In this document: positions 31,656 through 39,527 of the stretch, piece by piece
Layout: each line of letters starts with the position of its first letter
Numbering within the stretch: the stretch's first letter is position 1
From: Anaerolineae bacterium
GTDB lineage: Bacteria > Chloroflexota > Anaerolineae > Promineifilales > Promineifilaceae
Length of the DNA: 55,288 nucleotides
NCBI GenBank assembly: GCA_028277515.1
Contig: JANQGC010000118.1
Span: 1 to 55,288, forward strand
Reading direction: 5' to 3'
Made by a program: the position numbers and the translations under genes
Notes under the pieces: generated by a model
What the model saw: the letters and a program-made list of their open reading frames with translations, nothing else
Database searches by the model: none
What the model was told of the DNA's origin: nothing

Positions 31656-32681
31656 ATGAGCATAAACCTGGAAGAAAAGTATGAACAATCCTTAGCCGGC
31701 TTGCAAGCTGCGCAGAGCGGTGCGGAATTGGAGGGCTGGTATCGAGCGACCTTGGGGCGCAAGGGGGATGTGTATTTACTGACGCGCCAGATGGGTCAGC
31801 TGTCGGCCGAGGAAAGGCCGGTGTTCGGCAAACGGCTCAACCAGATCAAACAGGCGCTGCAAGAAGCCTTCGACGAAAGAACAGCCGAGATAAAGGCGGC
31901 CGAACTGCAAGCTAAATTAAATGCTGATGCCATTGATGTCACACTTCCCGGACGGCCGCAGGAACGTGGCGGTTTGCATATCGTCACCCAAACATTACGC
32001 GATATCTACCGCATCTTTGGCGATATGGGCTTCCAGATTTACCGCAGTCCGGATGTGGAAACCGATGCTTACAATTTTGAACTGCTCAACTTCCCGCCCC
32101 ACCATCCGGCGCGCGAAATGCAGGATAGTTTCTACACGGACAAGAAAGATGTCATCTTGCGCACGCATACCAGCGCGGGCCAGATTCGAGCCATGCAGGA
32201 ATATTATCCTGAACCGATCCGCGTTATTTTGCCGGGCATGTGCTATCGCAATGAGCAAATCACATCGCGCAGTGAAATTCAATTCACCCAGGTGGAAGGG
32301 CTTGCAGTGGGAGAAAATATTACATTCGCCGATCTCAAAGGCACGCTAACTGAGTTCGCCAAACGTATGTTTGGCCAAAATCGGGAAACCCGCTTTCGGG
32401 CAAGTTACTTTCCTTTCACCGAACCCAGTGCAGAGATGGATGTTAGCTGTTTTCTGTGTGATGGAGAAGGCTGCCAGGTTTGCAAATATACCGGCTGGCT
32501 GGAAATTTTAGGCTGTGGCATGGTTCATCCCAATGTATTGAACAATGGCGGCTATGACCCGCAGAAATATTTCGGTTTTGCTTTTGGTATGGGTCCGGAA
32601 CGCATTGCCATGCTCAAATATGGTATTGATGACATACGCCGCTTCTGGGCGAACGATTTGCGGTTTTTACGACAATTCTAA
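31656..32681 (+). CDS. pheS: Phenylalanyl-tRNA synthetase alpha subunit
   Basis: 341 aa; catalytic subunit of the alpha2-beta2 enzyme that charges tRNA-Phe. Seen: N-terminal coiled coil (about 1-85), class II motif 1 region (PGRPQERGGLHIVTQTLRDI), motif 2 PGMCYRNEQITSRSEIQFTQ, Phe-binding FTEPSAEMDVSC, a Cys cluster CFLCDGEGCQVC and motif 3 FGFAFGMGPERIAMLKYGI. Complete. ATG 31656 has AGGAAAG 6 nt upstream; an in-frame GTG at 31638 lacks one. A half copy of the GTGACAG repeat (31636-31644) lies just upstream. Confidence 0.97.
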   Translation: MSINLEEKYEQSLAGLQAAQSGAELEGWYRATLGRKGDVYLLTRQMGQLSAEERPVFGKRLNQIKQALQEAFDERTAEIKAAELQAKLNADAIDVTLPGRPQERGGLHIVTQTLRDIYRIFGDMGFQIYRSPDVETDAYNFELLNFPPHHPAREMQDSFYTDKKDVILRTHTSAGQIRAMQEYYPEPIRVILPGMCYRNEQITSRSEIQFTQVEGLAVGENITFADLKGTLTEFAKRMFGQNRETRFRASYFPFTEPSAEMDVSCFLCDGEGCQVCKYTGWLEILGCGMVHPNVLNNGGYDPQKYFGFAFGMGPERIAMLKYGIDDIRRFWANDLRFLRQF

Positions 32682-32797
32682 CAAGTTCAGACAGTAAAAG
32701 AAACATTGTATTTACGGATAGGAAAAACACGGATATTTTTCCGTTTTCCTCCCATTCGTGTTTACAAAAACTGAGGTTTTGAAACAGGAGATGATTG
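32682..32797. other. pheS-pheT spacer with a hairpin
   Basis: A 116-bp spacer containing an imperfect hairpin, GGAAAA...CGGATATTTTTCCG...TTTTCC (about 32719-32747). The wording (ACGGAT, CCATTCGTGTTTAC) resembles decayed dispersed repeats rather than a regulatory site. AGGAG at 32786-32790 is the pheT RBS. Confidence 0.4.
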
Positions 32798-35335
32798 ATG
32801 CTTGTACCATTATCATGGTTAAGTGACTATGTAGAAGTCAATCTGGCGGTGGAAGAAGTTGACCGCCTGTTGACCAACGCTGGCCTGGAGGTCAAACATA
32901 CCCGACAAATTGGCGTTGAAGGAGCGGATTTGGTCTGGGATCGAGAGAAGGTGATCCTGGGGCACATTTTACAGGTTGAACAACACCCTAACGCTGATCG
33001 CCTGGTTTTAGCCACAGTTGAATATGGGGCGGATAAACCAAAGGTTGTCGTGACCGGCGCTCCCAATTTGTTTCAATATATTGGCCAGGGGGATATCGGT
33101 GCGCTTGCATTGTATTCGCCGCTGGCCCTTGAAGGGACGACCCTCTACGACGGGCATAAGGCAGACCGCAAGAAGCGTAAGCTAAAGGGGCGCGAACTGC
33201 GCGGGATATATAATGATGCCATGCTTTGTTCGGAGAAGGAACTGGGCATCAGTGAGGAACATGAGGGCGTCATCATCATGACCAGGGATGAATGGTCTCC
33301 CGACTACGTCGCCGGGACACCTTTACAAGACATCCTGGGTGATTCGGTTCTAGAGATCGACATTATTCCAAATATCGCGCGCTGCGCTTCGATTCTGGGT
33401 GTTGCCCGTGAGTATGCGGCTTTAACAGACCAGGAACTGCGTCCTCCTAATTATGATGTGGTGATGGAGGGACCGCCGGTGGAAAAGCGTGTTGTGATCA
33501 CCACTGATGAACCGCAGTTCAACCCTCGTTTTGTCGCTTTAATGATTGAAGGGGTTAAGCAGGTGCCAAGCCCTTATTGGATGCAGCACCGGCTGCGTTT
33601 GGCCGGACAGCGGCCGATCAATGTTGTGGTTGATATCAGCAACTATGTGATGTTGGAAATGGGGCAGCCCAACCACACCTTCGATTATGATTTTCTCCGT
33701 CGCCGGGCTGATGAATATGATGCTGAGGGACCAATTCACATCCACACGCGTCTGCCGCATGAGGGTGAAACGTTGACCACCCTGGACGGCATTGAACATG
33801 AACTGCCTCCTTACTCTATTCTGGTCACCGATCCCCTGGGCAACCTCAGTCTTGGTGGAATCATGGGCGGCCTGGATAGTGAAATAAAACCGGAAACAAG
33901 CAATGTGCTCTTGGAGGCCGCGGCCTGGAACTTCATTAATATCCGACGCACAGCGACCAAATTAGGCATTAACACCGATGCTGGTTTCCGGTTCAGCCGT
34001 GGCGTTCATCCCAGCCAGGCTTTGTTAGGCGCTAAGCGAGCGGCCGAATTCATGCGCCGCCTGGCTGGAGGAACAGTCGCCGAAGGAATAATCGATTATT
34101 ATCCCCAGCCGCCGGAGGAGGTCTCTGTTGAACTTAGCCCCCATTACACCAAAAAATTAAGCGGCTTAGATTTGACCGGTGAAGAAATCACCGCGTTTTT
34201 AAGGCGTTTGCAGTTCAAAGTGGAACCTTACGGTGATCATTTAATGGTCACGGTTCCCGATCACCGCATGGATATTGAAGGCCCCCACGACCTGGTCGAA
34301 GAGGTTTGCCGCATGGCCGGGTATGACCGTATTCCATCGACGATTATTGCTGATGCCTTGCCCCCACAGCGTGGTAATCCTGAATTGGAAAAAGAAGAGC
34401 AAATTCGCGATATCCTGGTCCAGCTTGGCTTGCAAGAAGTGATTACTTATCGCTTGACTAATGAAGTGAGTGAAGCACGATTGATTCCTCAAGATAGCGG
34501 ATTATCCGCAGATGACCGGCCGTATGTCACACTGACCAACCCAATATCGGTTGACAAAGTGGTCATGCGCCACAGTGTGCTCTCTTCCGTCTTGGAGGTT
34601 GCTGCTGAAAATAGCCGCCACCAGGATCGTATTGCTATTTTTGAAATCGGTGAAATTTACCTGGCCCGTGAGGAAGATGATCTGCCGGATGAGATTTTGC
34701 ATCTGAGTATCGTGATGAGTGGGCTGCGTGATGCATCCAATTGGCGCGATTCCTCAAACACCAGCATCTTGGACTTCTATGATCTGAAGGGTGTCGTTGA
34801 AGGCTTGTTTGGGGCGCTGCACCTGGATGTGCGTTTTGAGGCCTCAAAACATCCCAGTTATCGGCCGGGACGAATGGCTAGAATTTGGTTGGGTGAACGG
34901 CAGCTTGGGGTCATGGGTGAGCTGCATCCCCTGGTGGTCGAAAATTATGGCGGCCGTTTTAGCGCCGATCAGCCTGTGTTGGCCGCCGATTTACAATTAT
35001 CAACAATCTTGAAGATAATGGGTAAGAGCTATTCATTTGATGCTATTTCTCCTTATCCGGCCGTTCGTGAGGACCTGGCTCTAGTGGTTGACCGGCATGT
35101 GCCGGCGGCCGATGTGGCAGAGGCCATTCATAAGGCCGGTGGATTTCTGCTCAAAGGGATTGAATTGTTTGATGTCTATGAAGGCAGCCAGATCCCGGAT
35201 GGTAAAAAGAGCCTGGCTTACCATCTGACCTTTCAAGCACCCAATAAGACATTAACGGACAAAGACGCCTTCAACCAAAGGCAGCGTATATTAAAACAAT
35301 TAGGTCAGCGCCTCGGTGCACAGCTGCGGGAGTAA
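32798..35335 (+). CDS. pheT: Phenylalanyl-tRNA synthetase beta subunit
   Basis: 845 aa. Seen: N-terminal MLVPLSWLSDYVEVNL, the EMAP-like tRNA-binding domain (ILQVEQHPNADRLVLATVEYG), B3/B4 editing domain (RFVALMIEGVKQVPSPYWMQ to GGIMGGLDSEIKPET), B5 domain (YTKKLSGLDLTGEEI and the RMDIEGPHDLVEEVCRMAGY motif), catalytic-like core and C-terminal FDX-ACB anticodon-binding domain (AISPYPAVREDLALVVDRHV). Complete. ATG 32798 with AGGAG 7 nt upstream is chosen over TTG 32795. Co-transcribed with pheS. Confidence 0.97.
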   Translation: MLVPLSWLSDYVEVNLAVEEVDRLLTNAGLEVKHTRQIGVEGADLVWDREKVILGHILQVEQHPNADRLVLATVEYGADKPKVVVTGAPNLFQYIGQGDIGALALYSPLALEGTTLYDGHKADRKKRKLKGRELRGIYNDAMLCSEKELGISEEHEGVIIMTRDEWSPDYVAGTPLQDILGDSVLEIDIIPNIARCASILGVAREYAALTDQELRPPNYDVVMEGPPVEKRVVITTDEPQFNPRFVALMIEGVKQVPSPYWMQHRLRLAGQRPINVVVDISNYVMLEMGQPNHTFDYDFLRRRADEYDAEGPIHIHTRLPHEGETLTTLDGIEHELPPYSILVTDPLGNLSLGGIMGGLDSEIKPETSNVLLEAAAWNFINIRRTATKLGINTDAGFRFSRGVHPSQALLGAKRAAEFMRRLAGGTVAEGIIDYYPQPPEEVSVELSPHYTKKLSGLDLTGEEITAFLRRLQFKVEPYGDHLMVTVPDHRMDIEGPHDLVEEVCRMAGYDRIPSTIIADALPPQRGNPELEKEEQIRDILVQLGLQEVITYRLTNEVSEARLIPQDSGLSADDRPYVTLTNPISVDKVVMRHSVLSSVLEVAAENSRHQDRIAIFEIGEIYLAREEDDLPDEILHLSIVMSGLRDASNWRDSSNTSILDFYDLKGVVEGLFGALHLDVRFEASKHPSYRPGRMARIWLGERQLGVMGELHPLVVENYGGRFSADQPVLAADLQLSTILKIMGKSYSFDAISPYPAVREDLALVVDRHVPAADVAEAIHKAGGFLLKGIELFDVYEGSQIPDGKKSLAYHLTFQAPNKTLTDKDAFNQRQRILKQLGQRLGAQLRE

Positions 35336-35516
35336 TTTGTGGGGGGAGCCACAATATTAACGTTCCTGGCATTTTTGCAAATAATAAAATAAAAATTAGA
35401 ATTAATATATAATGTCAAACGACAGGAGGTGATGAAAACCGATAGATAAGATATATTATAATACTAAAGAGAAGAGATAAGTCAGAATAAAAATGCTTTT
35501 ATTAGTGAGGAGAAAC
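35336..35516. other. Leader region of the maltodextrin operon
   Basis: AT-rich. It contains TATAAT at 35408-35413, then a strong Shine-Dalgarno AGGAGGT (35424-35430) directly followed by a five-codon ORF at 35432-35449 (MKTDR, stop), and a second TATAAT at 35457-35462. GAGGAGA at 35507-35513 is the RBS of the binding protein. No -35 box of good spacing was found for either -10. Confidence 0.45.
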
Positions 35517-36890
35517 ATGAAAAATAGCAAATTGTACACACTTTTAGTCATGCTTCTGCTAGGTGCATTTGTCCTAGTAGCTTGTGGTGGCGCCGAGGAA
35601 CCTACAGCGGAACCGGAAGCACCAGCAGAAGAAGCAGAAGCGCCGGCTGAAGAGCCGATGGAAGAAGAAGCTGAAGAACCCATGGAAGAGCCAACCGAAG
35701 AACCAATGGAAGAAGAGGCTGAAGAGCCTATGGAAGAAGCAACCGAGGAACCCGAAGAAGAAGCGGCTGCTCCTGAGGCAACTTTGATCATCATGGCTGA
35801 TGAAGTGACAGCACCCGTGCTGGAAAATATGAAAGATAGCGTCGCCGAGCAAATTGGTGTCGAATTGGAAATCCAGCAGGTGGCATTCGGTGAAATCGGC
35901 AACCAGGTACGTGTCTCTATTCCGGCCGGCGAAGGTCCCGATCTATTCATCACTGCTCATGATCAAATTGGTAATTACATTGAGGGTGGCCTCATTGCCC
36001 CAGTGGATCTGGGAGATAAATCCGACCAGTTTGTTGAGAGCTCCTTGAATGCCTTCTCCTATGGTGGTGAATTATATGGATTGCCCTATGCGACTGAAAA
36101 TGTGGCGCTGTTCCGTAATACCGATCTTGTGCCGGAACCAATCGAAACCTGGGATGATTTCATTGCCGTTAGCCAGGCTCTGATTGATGAAGGGACTGTG
36201 GTCAATGGTACGGTATTCCCTAATACCAACTTCCATATTTATGGGATCCATACAGCTTTTGGTGGTTACATATTTGGCCAGGACGAATCGGGTGCCTTAG
36301 ATCCGACGGATGTCGGTCTCGACAGCCCTGGGTTCATCGCTTCCGGTGAATTTATCCAGCAACTTGTTGCCGATGGCCTTGTGCCCGCGGCTGCTGACGG
36401 CTCGGCCGCTGATGCCCAATTTATTGATGGTCAGATTCCTTTCGTCATTAATGGGCCATGGGCATTAACTGCTTATCGTGATGGCGGTGTGCCTTACTCT
36501 GTCGATCCGCTCCCGTCTGGCGATCAAGAAGGGGCTCCCTTCCTTGGCGCGCGTGGCTTTTTAGTCAATGCTCTGAGTGATAATCAATTGCTCGCCCAAA
36601 CGTTCTTAACTGAATTTGTGGCTACCGAAGAATTCATGAGCGATCTGTTTGCTCAAGACCCGCGTATTCCGGCTTTCGTTCCCGTACTTGAAAGTGTAGA
36701 TGATGAGGACCTTGCTGGATTTGCGGCTATTTCTCCGATAGCAAGCCCAATGCCCAATATTCCTGAGATGGGCGCTGTTTGGGACTCTTGGGGATCATCC
36801 GTCCAGGTTATTATGAACCAGGAACAAGAGCCTGCAGAAGCCTTAACGAACGGCGCAGAGCAAATTCGCGAGGCCATTGGTACTGAATAA
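35517..36890 (+). CDS. Maltodextrin-type substrate-binding lipoprotein (MalE-like)
   Basis: 457 aa. Seen: signal with lipobox LVAC (Cys about residue 23), a strikingly acidic repetitive linker built from EEPMEEEAEEP and EEPTEEP units (about 30-88), then the SBP_bac_1 fold (EQIGVELEIQQVAFGEIGNQ, IPAGEGPDLFITAHDQIGNY, YGLPYATENVALFRNTDL, QIPFVINGPWALTAYRDGGV). MalE-like proteins bind maltose or maltodextrins; the malF/malG-like and GH57 neighbours support this. ATG 35517 with GAGGAGA is preferred to ATG 35493. A terminator follows, likely allowing higher expression than of the permeases. Confidence 0.93.
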   Translation: MKNSKLYTLLVMLLLGAFVLVACGGAEEPTAEPEAPAEEAEAPAEEPMEEEAEEPMEEPTEEPMEEEAEEPMEEATEEPEEEAAAPEATLIIMADEVTAPVLENMKDSVAEQIGVELEIQQVAFGEIGNQVRVSIPAGEGPDLFITAHDQIGNYIEGGLIAPVDLGDKSDQFVESSLNAFSYGGELYGLPYATENVALFRNTDLVPEPIETWDDFIAVSQALIDEGTVVNGTVFPNTNFHIYGIHTAFGGYIFGQDESGALDPTDVGLDSPGFIASGEFIQQLVADGLVPAAADGSAADAQFIDGQIPFVINGPWALTAYRDGGVPYSVDPLPSGDQEGAPFLGARGFLVNALSDNQLLAQTFLTEFVATEEFMSDLFAQDPRIPAFVPVLESVDDEDLAGFAAISPIASPMPNIPEMGAVWDSWGSSVQVIMNQEQEPAEALTNGAEQIREAIGTE

Positions 36891-36924
36891 TTTGTTTTAG
36901 GCGATTAATTTTTAATGTTTTGAG

Positions 36925-36965
36925 AGCCGGGGATGTCTTTTTTGAGATAGCCCCGGCTTCTTTAT
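36925..36965 (+). terminator. Terminator/attenuator between malE-like and malF-like genes
   Basis: AGCCGGGG (36925-36932) pairs with CCCCGGCT (36951-36958), an 8-bp GC stem with an 18-nt loop, followed by TCTTTATTA. Confidence 0.75.
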
Positions 36966-36983
36966 TATCTGGAGGGCAGGGTG

Positions 36984-38573
36984 ATGAGTAGCACAATAAC
37001 TGCCGACATACCGGAAAAGCCCGGCGGAGGGAAACCCTCAGCAACGATATCAGGGATTATCATCCGGCTAGGATTGTTGGCCATATTTGATATTATGGCG
37101 ATATGGTTGATTGCTAATATGTTCCTGGATGGCCTTTGGCCATTAGGGAGCATCCTGGCGATAATAACCATTTTTGTCAACATTGTGTTTTTACGTGAGG
37201 GAATGTATCCTTTGCGCTGGATGGTCATTGGCCTGTCGTTAATGACCTTGTTAACTATTTATCCCATTCTCTACACGGTTTTCATTTCCTTCACCAACTA
37301 TGGCGACGGCCACCTTCTTACCAAACAGCAATCAATCGAGTCCATTCAAAGCCGGACTTACTTACCTGAAACGGGCGTTGCTTTTTCTTGGAATGCTTAC
37401 CGCAATGCTGAGGGCGCATTTTTATTGTGGCTAACCAATGATAGTGGCGAATCTTTTATCGTAAGACCCGGAGAGGTCCTCACGCCTGTCTCTGATCCTG
37501 CTGAATTTGGCGAACTAAATGCGGATGGCATCCCCCAATCTATCGAGGGATACACATTAATACCGCGTATTCAGACGATTGCGATTATTGATGAACTGGG
37601 AGCGATTGATTTTGGTGATGAATCCCAGGTAGTCAAAGTTCAAAGTTTGGACAGGGCGGCGACAACCCAACCCCGTTATATATATGATGAGGAAATGGAT
37701 ACGTTCACAGATCTGGCGACGGATACCGTATTTACGCCTGAAACAGGTACCTGGACGGCCGAAGACGGGACGACGCTGCCACCTGGATTTTGGGTATTTG
37801 TAGGCATTTCAAACTTCGCAGAATTCTTCTCCAGTCCAGCGATTGGGGGACCCCTGGTTTTAGTTACCATTTGGAATTTTATATTTCCACTGGTGACTGT
37901 AGCGACTACCTTTTTCTTGGGCCTCTTCACAGCGATGCTTTTTAATGATTTACCGGGAAATAAAGTGATTCGTTCCCTATTGATCATTCCTTATACGATT
38001 CCCTCATTAGTCACTATTTTAGTGTGGAGAGGTATGTTTTGGGAGCCTATAGGAGTGATTTACCAAAGCCTGGTGAATGTTTTTGGAACCTCACCCGATT
38101 GGTTTAATAGTCCATTTTGGTCTAAGGTCGGCATATTAATTGTCAATCTTTGGTTGGGATACCCTTATTTTATGCTGGTGTGCAGCGGCGCTCTGCAAGG
38201 TATTCCTGATGATATTTACAGCGCGGCCGACGTTGATGGGGCTGGCGCCTGGGCCAAGTTCTGGAAACTGACCATGCCCTTGCTCTTAATCGCTGTAGGA
38301 CCTCTATTGGTTGCCTCTTACGTTTTTAACTTCAATAATTTTAATGTCATCTTTTTGTATAACAATGGTGGTCCCCCGATTGCCGGTGCAGCCACACCGG
38401 TGGGCCATACGGATATTTTGATCAGTTACGTCTATAAATTGGCCTTTGGCGGGGCCAGAGGCGCGGATTTCGGTTTTGCTTCGGCTATTACGATCATCAT
38501 ATTCGCGGTTGTTGTCGTCATTACGCTATTCCAATTCCGATATACTAATATGTGGGGAGAAGCAGAATCATGA
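36984..38573 (+). CDS. Maltodextrin ABC permease, MalF-like
   Basis: 529-aa inner-membrane permease. Seen: three N-terminal membrane helices, a large extracytoplasmic P2-like loop (about residues 105-280) as in MalF, and a C-terminal transport domain with the EAA coupling motif SAADVDGAGAWAKFWKLTMP. The long loop distinguishes MalF from most sugar permeases and contacts the binding protein. ATG 36984 has GGAGGG 7 nt upstream (GTG 36981 is an alternative). The stop overlaps the MalG-like start by ATGA. No dedicated ATPase is present in the operon, so a shared MsmX-type ATPase encoded elsewhere is probably used. Confidence 0.94.
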   Translation: MSSTITADIPEKPGGGKPSATISGIIIRLGLLAIFDIMAIWLIANMFLDGLWPLGSILAIITIFVNIVFLREGMYPLRWMVIGLSLMTLLTIYPILYTVFISFTNYGDGHLLTKQQSIESIQSRTYLPETGVAFSWNAYRNAEGAFLLWLTNDSGESFIVRPGEVLTPVSDPAEFGELNADGIPQSIEGYTLIPRIQTIAIIDELGAIDFGDESQVVKVQSLDRAATTQPRYIYDEEMDTFTDLATDTVFTPETGTWTAEDGTTLPPGFWVFVGISNFAEFFSSPAIGGPLVLVTIWNFIFPLVTVATTFFLGLFTAMLFNDLPGNKVIRSLLIIPYTIPSLVTILVWRGMFWEPIGVIYQSLVNVFGTSPDWFNSPFWSKVGILIVNLWLGYPYFMLVCSGALQGIPDDIYSAADVDGAGAWAKFWKLTMPLLLIAVGPLLVASYVFNFNNFNVIFLYNNGGPPIAGAATPVGHTDILISYVYKLAFGGARGADFGFASAITIIIFAVVVVITLFQFRYTNMWGEAES

Positions 38574-39454
38574 GTCAAATAAATTTATCAGAACCAAGCG
38601 CAAAACGAAATCGTAGAATCAGCATGATCATTAGAATGTTCATTGCATTGTTGATGATTGTCTTTGCCCTTTTTCCAGCCGTTTGGGCTATATCAGCCTC
38701 TCTCGATCCCACGGGGAACCTGGCTTCACAACAATTGATACCTGAGAATGCCAGTCTGGCCAATTACCAGGAACTGTTCACAAATGAGAGCTTACCTTAT
38801 GCCACATGGTTGTGGAATTCCTTGCGCGTGGCGGTTACTGTGACCATCCTGTCTGTTTTGATCACAACTACAACAGCATATGGGTTTTCTCGTTTTCGTT
38901 TTTATGGTCACTCCACATTGTTGAAAACGATTTTACTTATCCAGGTATTCCCGGCGATTTTAGCTATGGTTGCTGTCTTTGCTCTGATACAACAATTGGG
39001 CACTTTTATTCCTTTTCTCGGATTGAACACATTGACCGGTTTAGGTTTTGTATATCTTGGTGGAGCAATGGGGATTAACATCTGGCTGATGAAAGGCTTT
39101 TTTGATACGGTGCCAAAGGATATTGATGAATCGGCTATGGTTGACGGAGCCACGCATTGGCAAACGTTTTGGCGGTTGATATTCCCCCTGGTTCGTCCGG
39201 TCGTTGTGGTTGTTGGTTTATTAACTTTCATTGGTACATATGGGGAATTTCTCCTGGCCAATGTGTTGATAACGAGTCCGCAAAAATTGACCGTGATGGT
39301 TGGTTTATTTCAACTTCAATCGAATCAATTTTCGACCAACTGGGGTGTTTTTACTGCCGGGGCAGTGATTGCCGCCATCCCTATTGTGATTCTCTATCTA
39401 TTTTTACAGGATTACATTGTCGGTGGTCTTACATCGGGTGCTGTTAAGGGATAA
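38570..39454 (+). CDS. Maltodextrin ABC permease, MalG-like
   Basis: 294-aa partner permease with six membrane helices. Seen: RNRRISMIIRMFIALLMIVF at the N-terminus, NSLRVAVTVTILSVLITTTT, the EAA motif ESAMVDGATHWQTFWRLIFP and a C-terminal LYLFLQDYIVGGLTSGAVKG, the usual MalG ending. Coupled to malF by a four-base overlap. Followed by a terminator. Confidence 0.95.
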   Translation: MSQINLSEPSAKRNRRISMIIRMFIALLMIVFALFPAVWAISASLDPTGNLASQQLIPENASLANYQELFTNESLPYATWLWNSLRVAVTVTILSVLITTTTAYGFSRFRFYGHSTLLKTILLIQVFPAILAMVAVFALIQQLGTFIPFLGLNTLTGLGFVYLGGAMGINIWLMKGFFDTVPKDIDESAMVDGATHWQTFWRLIFPLVRPVVVVVGLLTFIGTYGEFLLANVLITSPQKLTVMVGLFQLQSNQFSTNWGVFTAGAVIAAIPIVILYLFLQDYIVGGLTSGAVKG

Positions 39455-39476
39455 ATTTTCATCGGCAAATTATTCA

Positions 39477-39506
39477 GGGGTATACTTAAGGTATACCCCT
39501 TTTTTG
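39477..39506 (+). terminator. Terminator after MalG-like gene
   Basis: GGGGTATAC - TTAAG - GTATACCCC, a perfect 9-bp stem, followed by TTTTTTG. Confidence 0.93.
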
Positions 39507-39527
39507 TTGGGTTTGTGAGGCAAGTTG

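Noticed and set aside
35590..35785. Tandem repeat array in the MalE-like gene
   Set aside because: It encodes the acidic EEP-rich linker of the lipoprotein and is in frame, so it is a protein linker and not a DNA repeat element.
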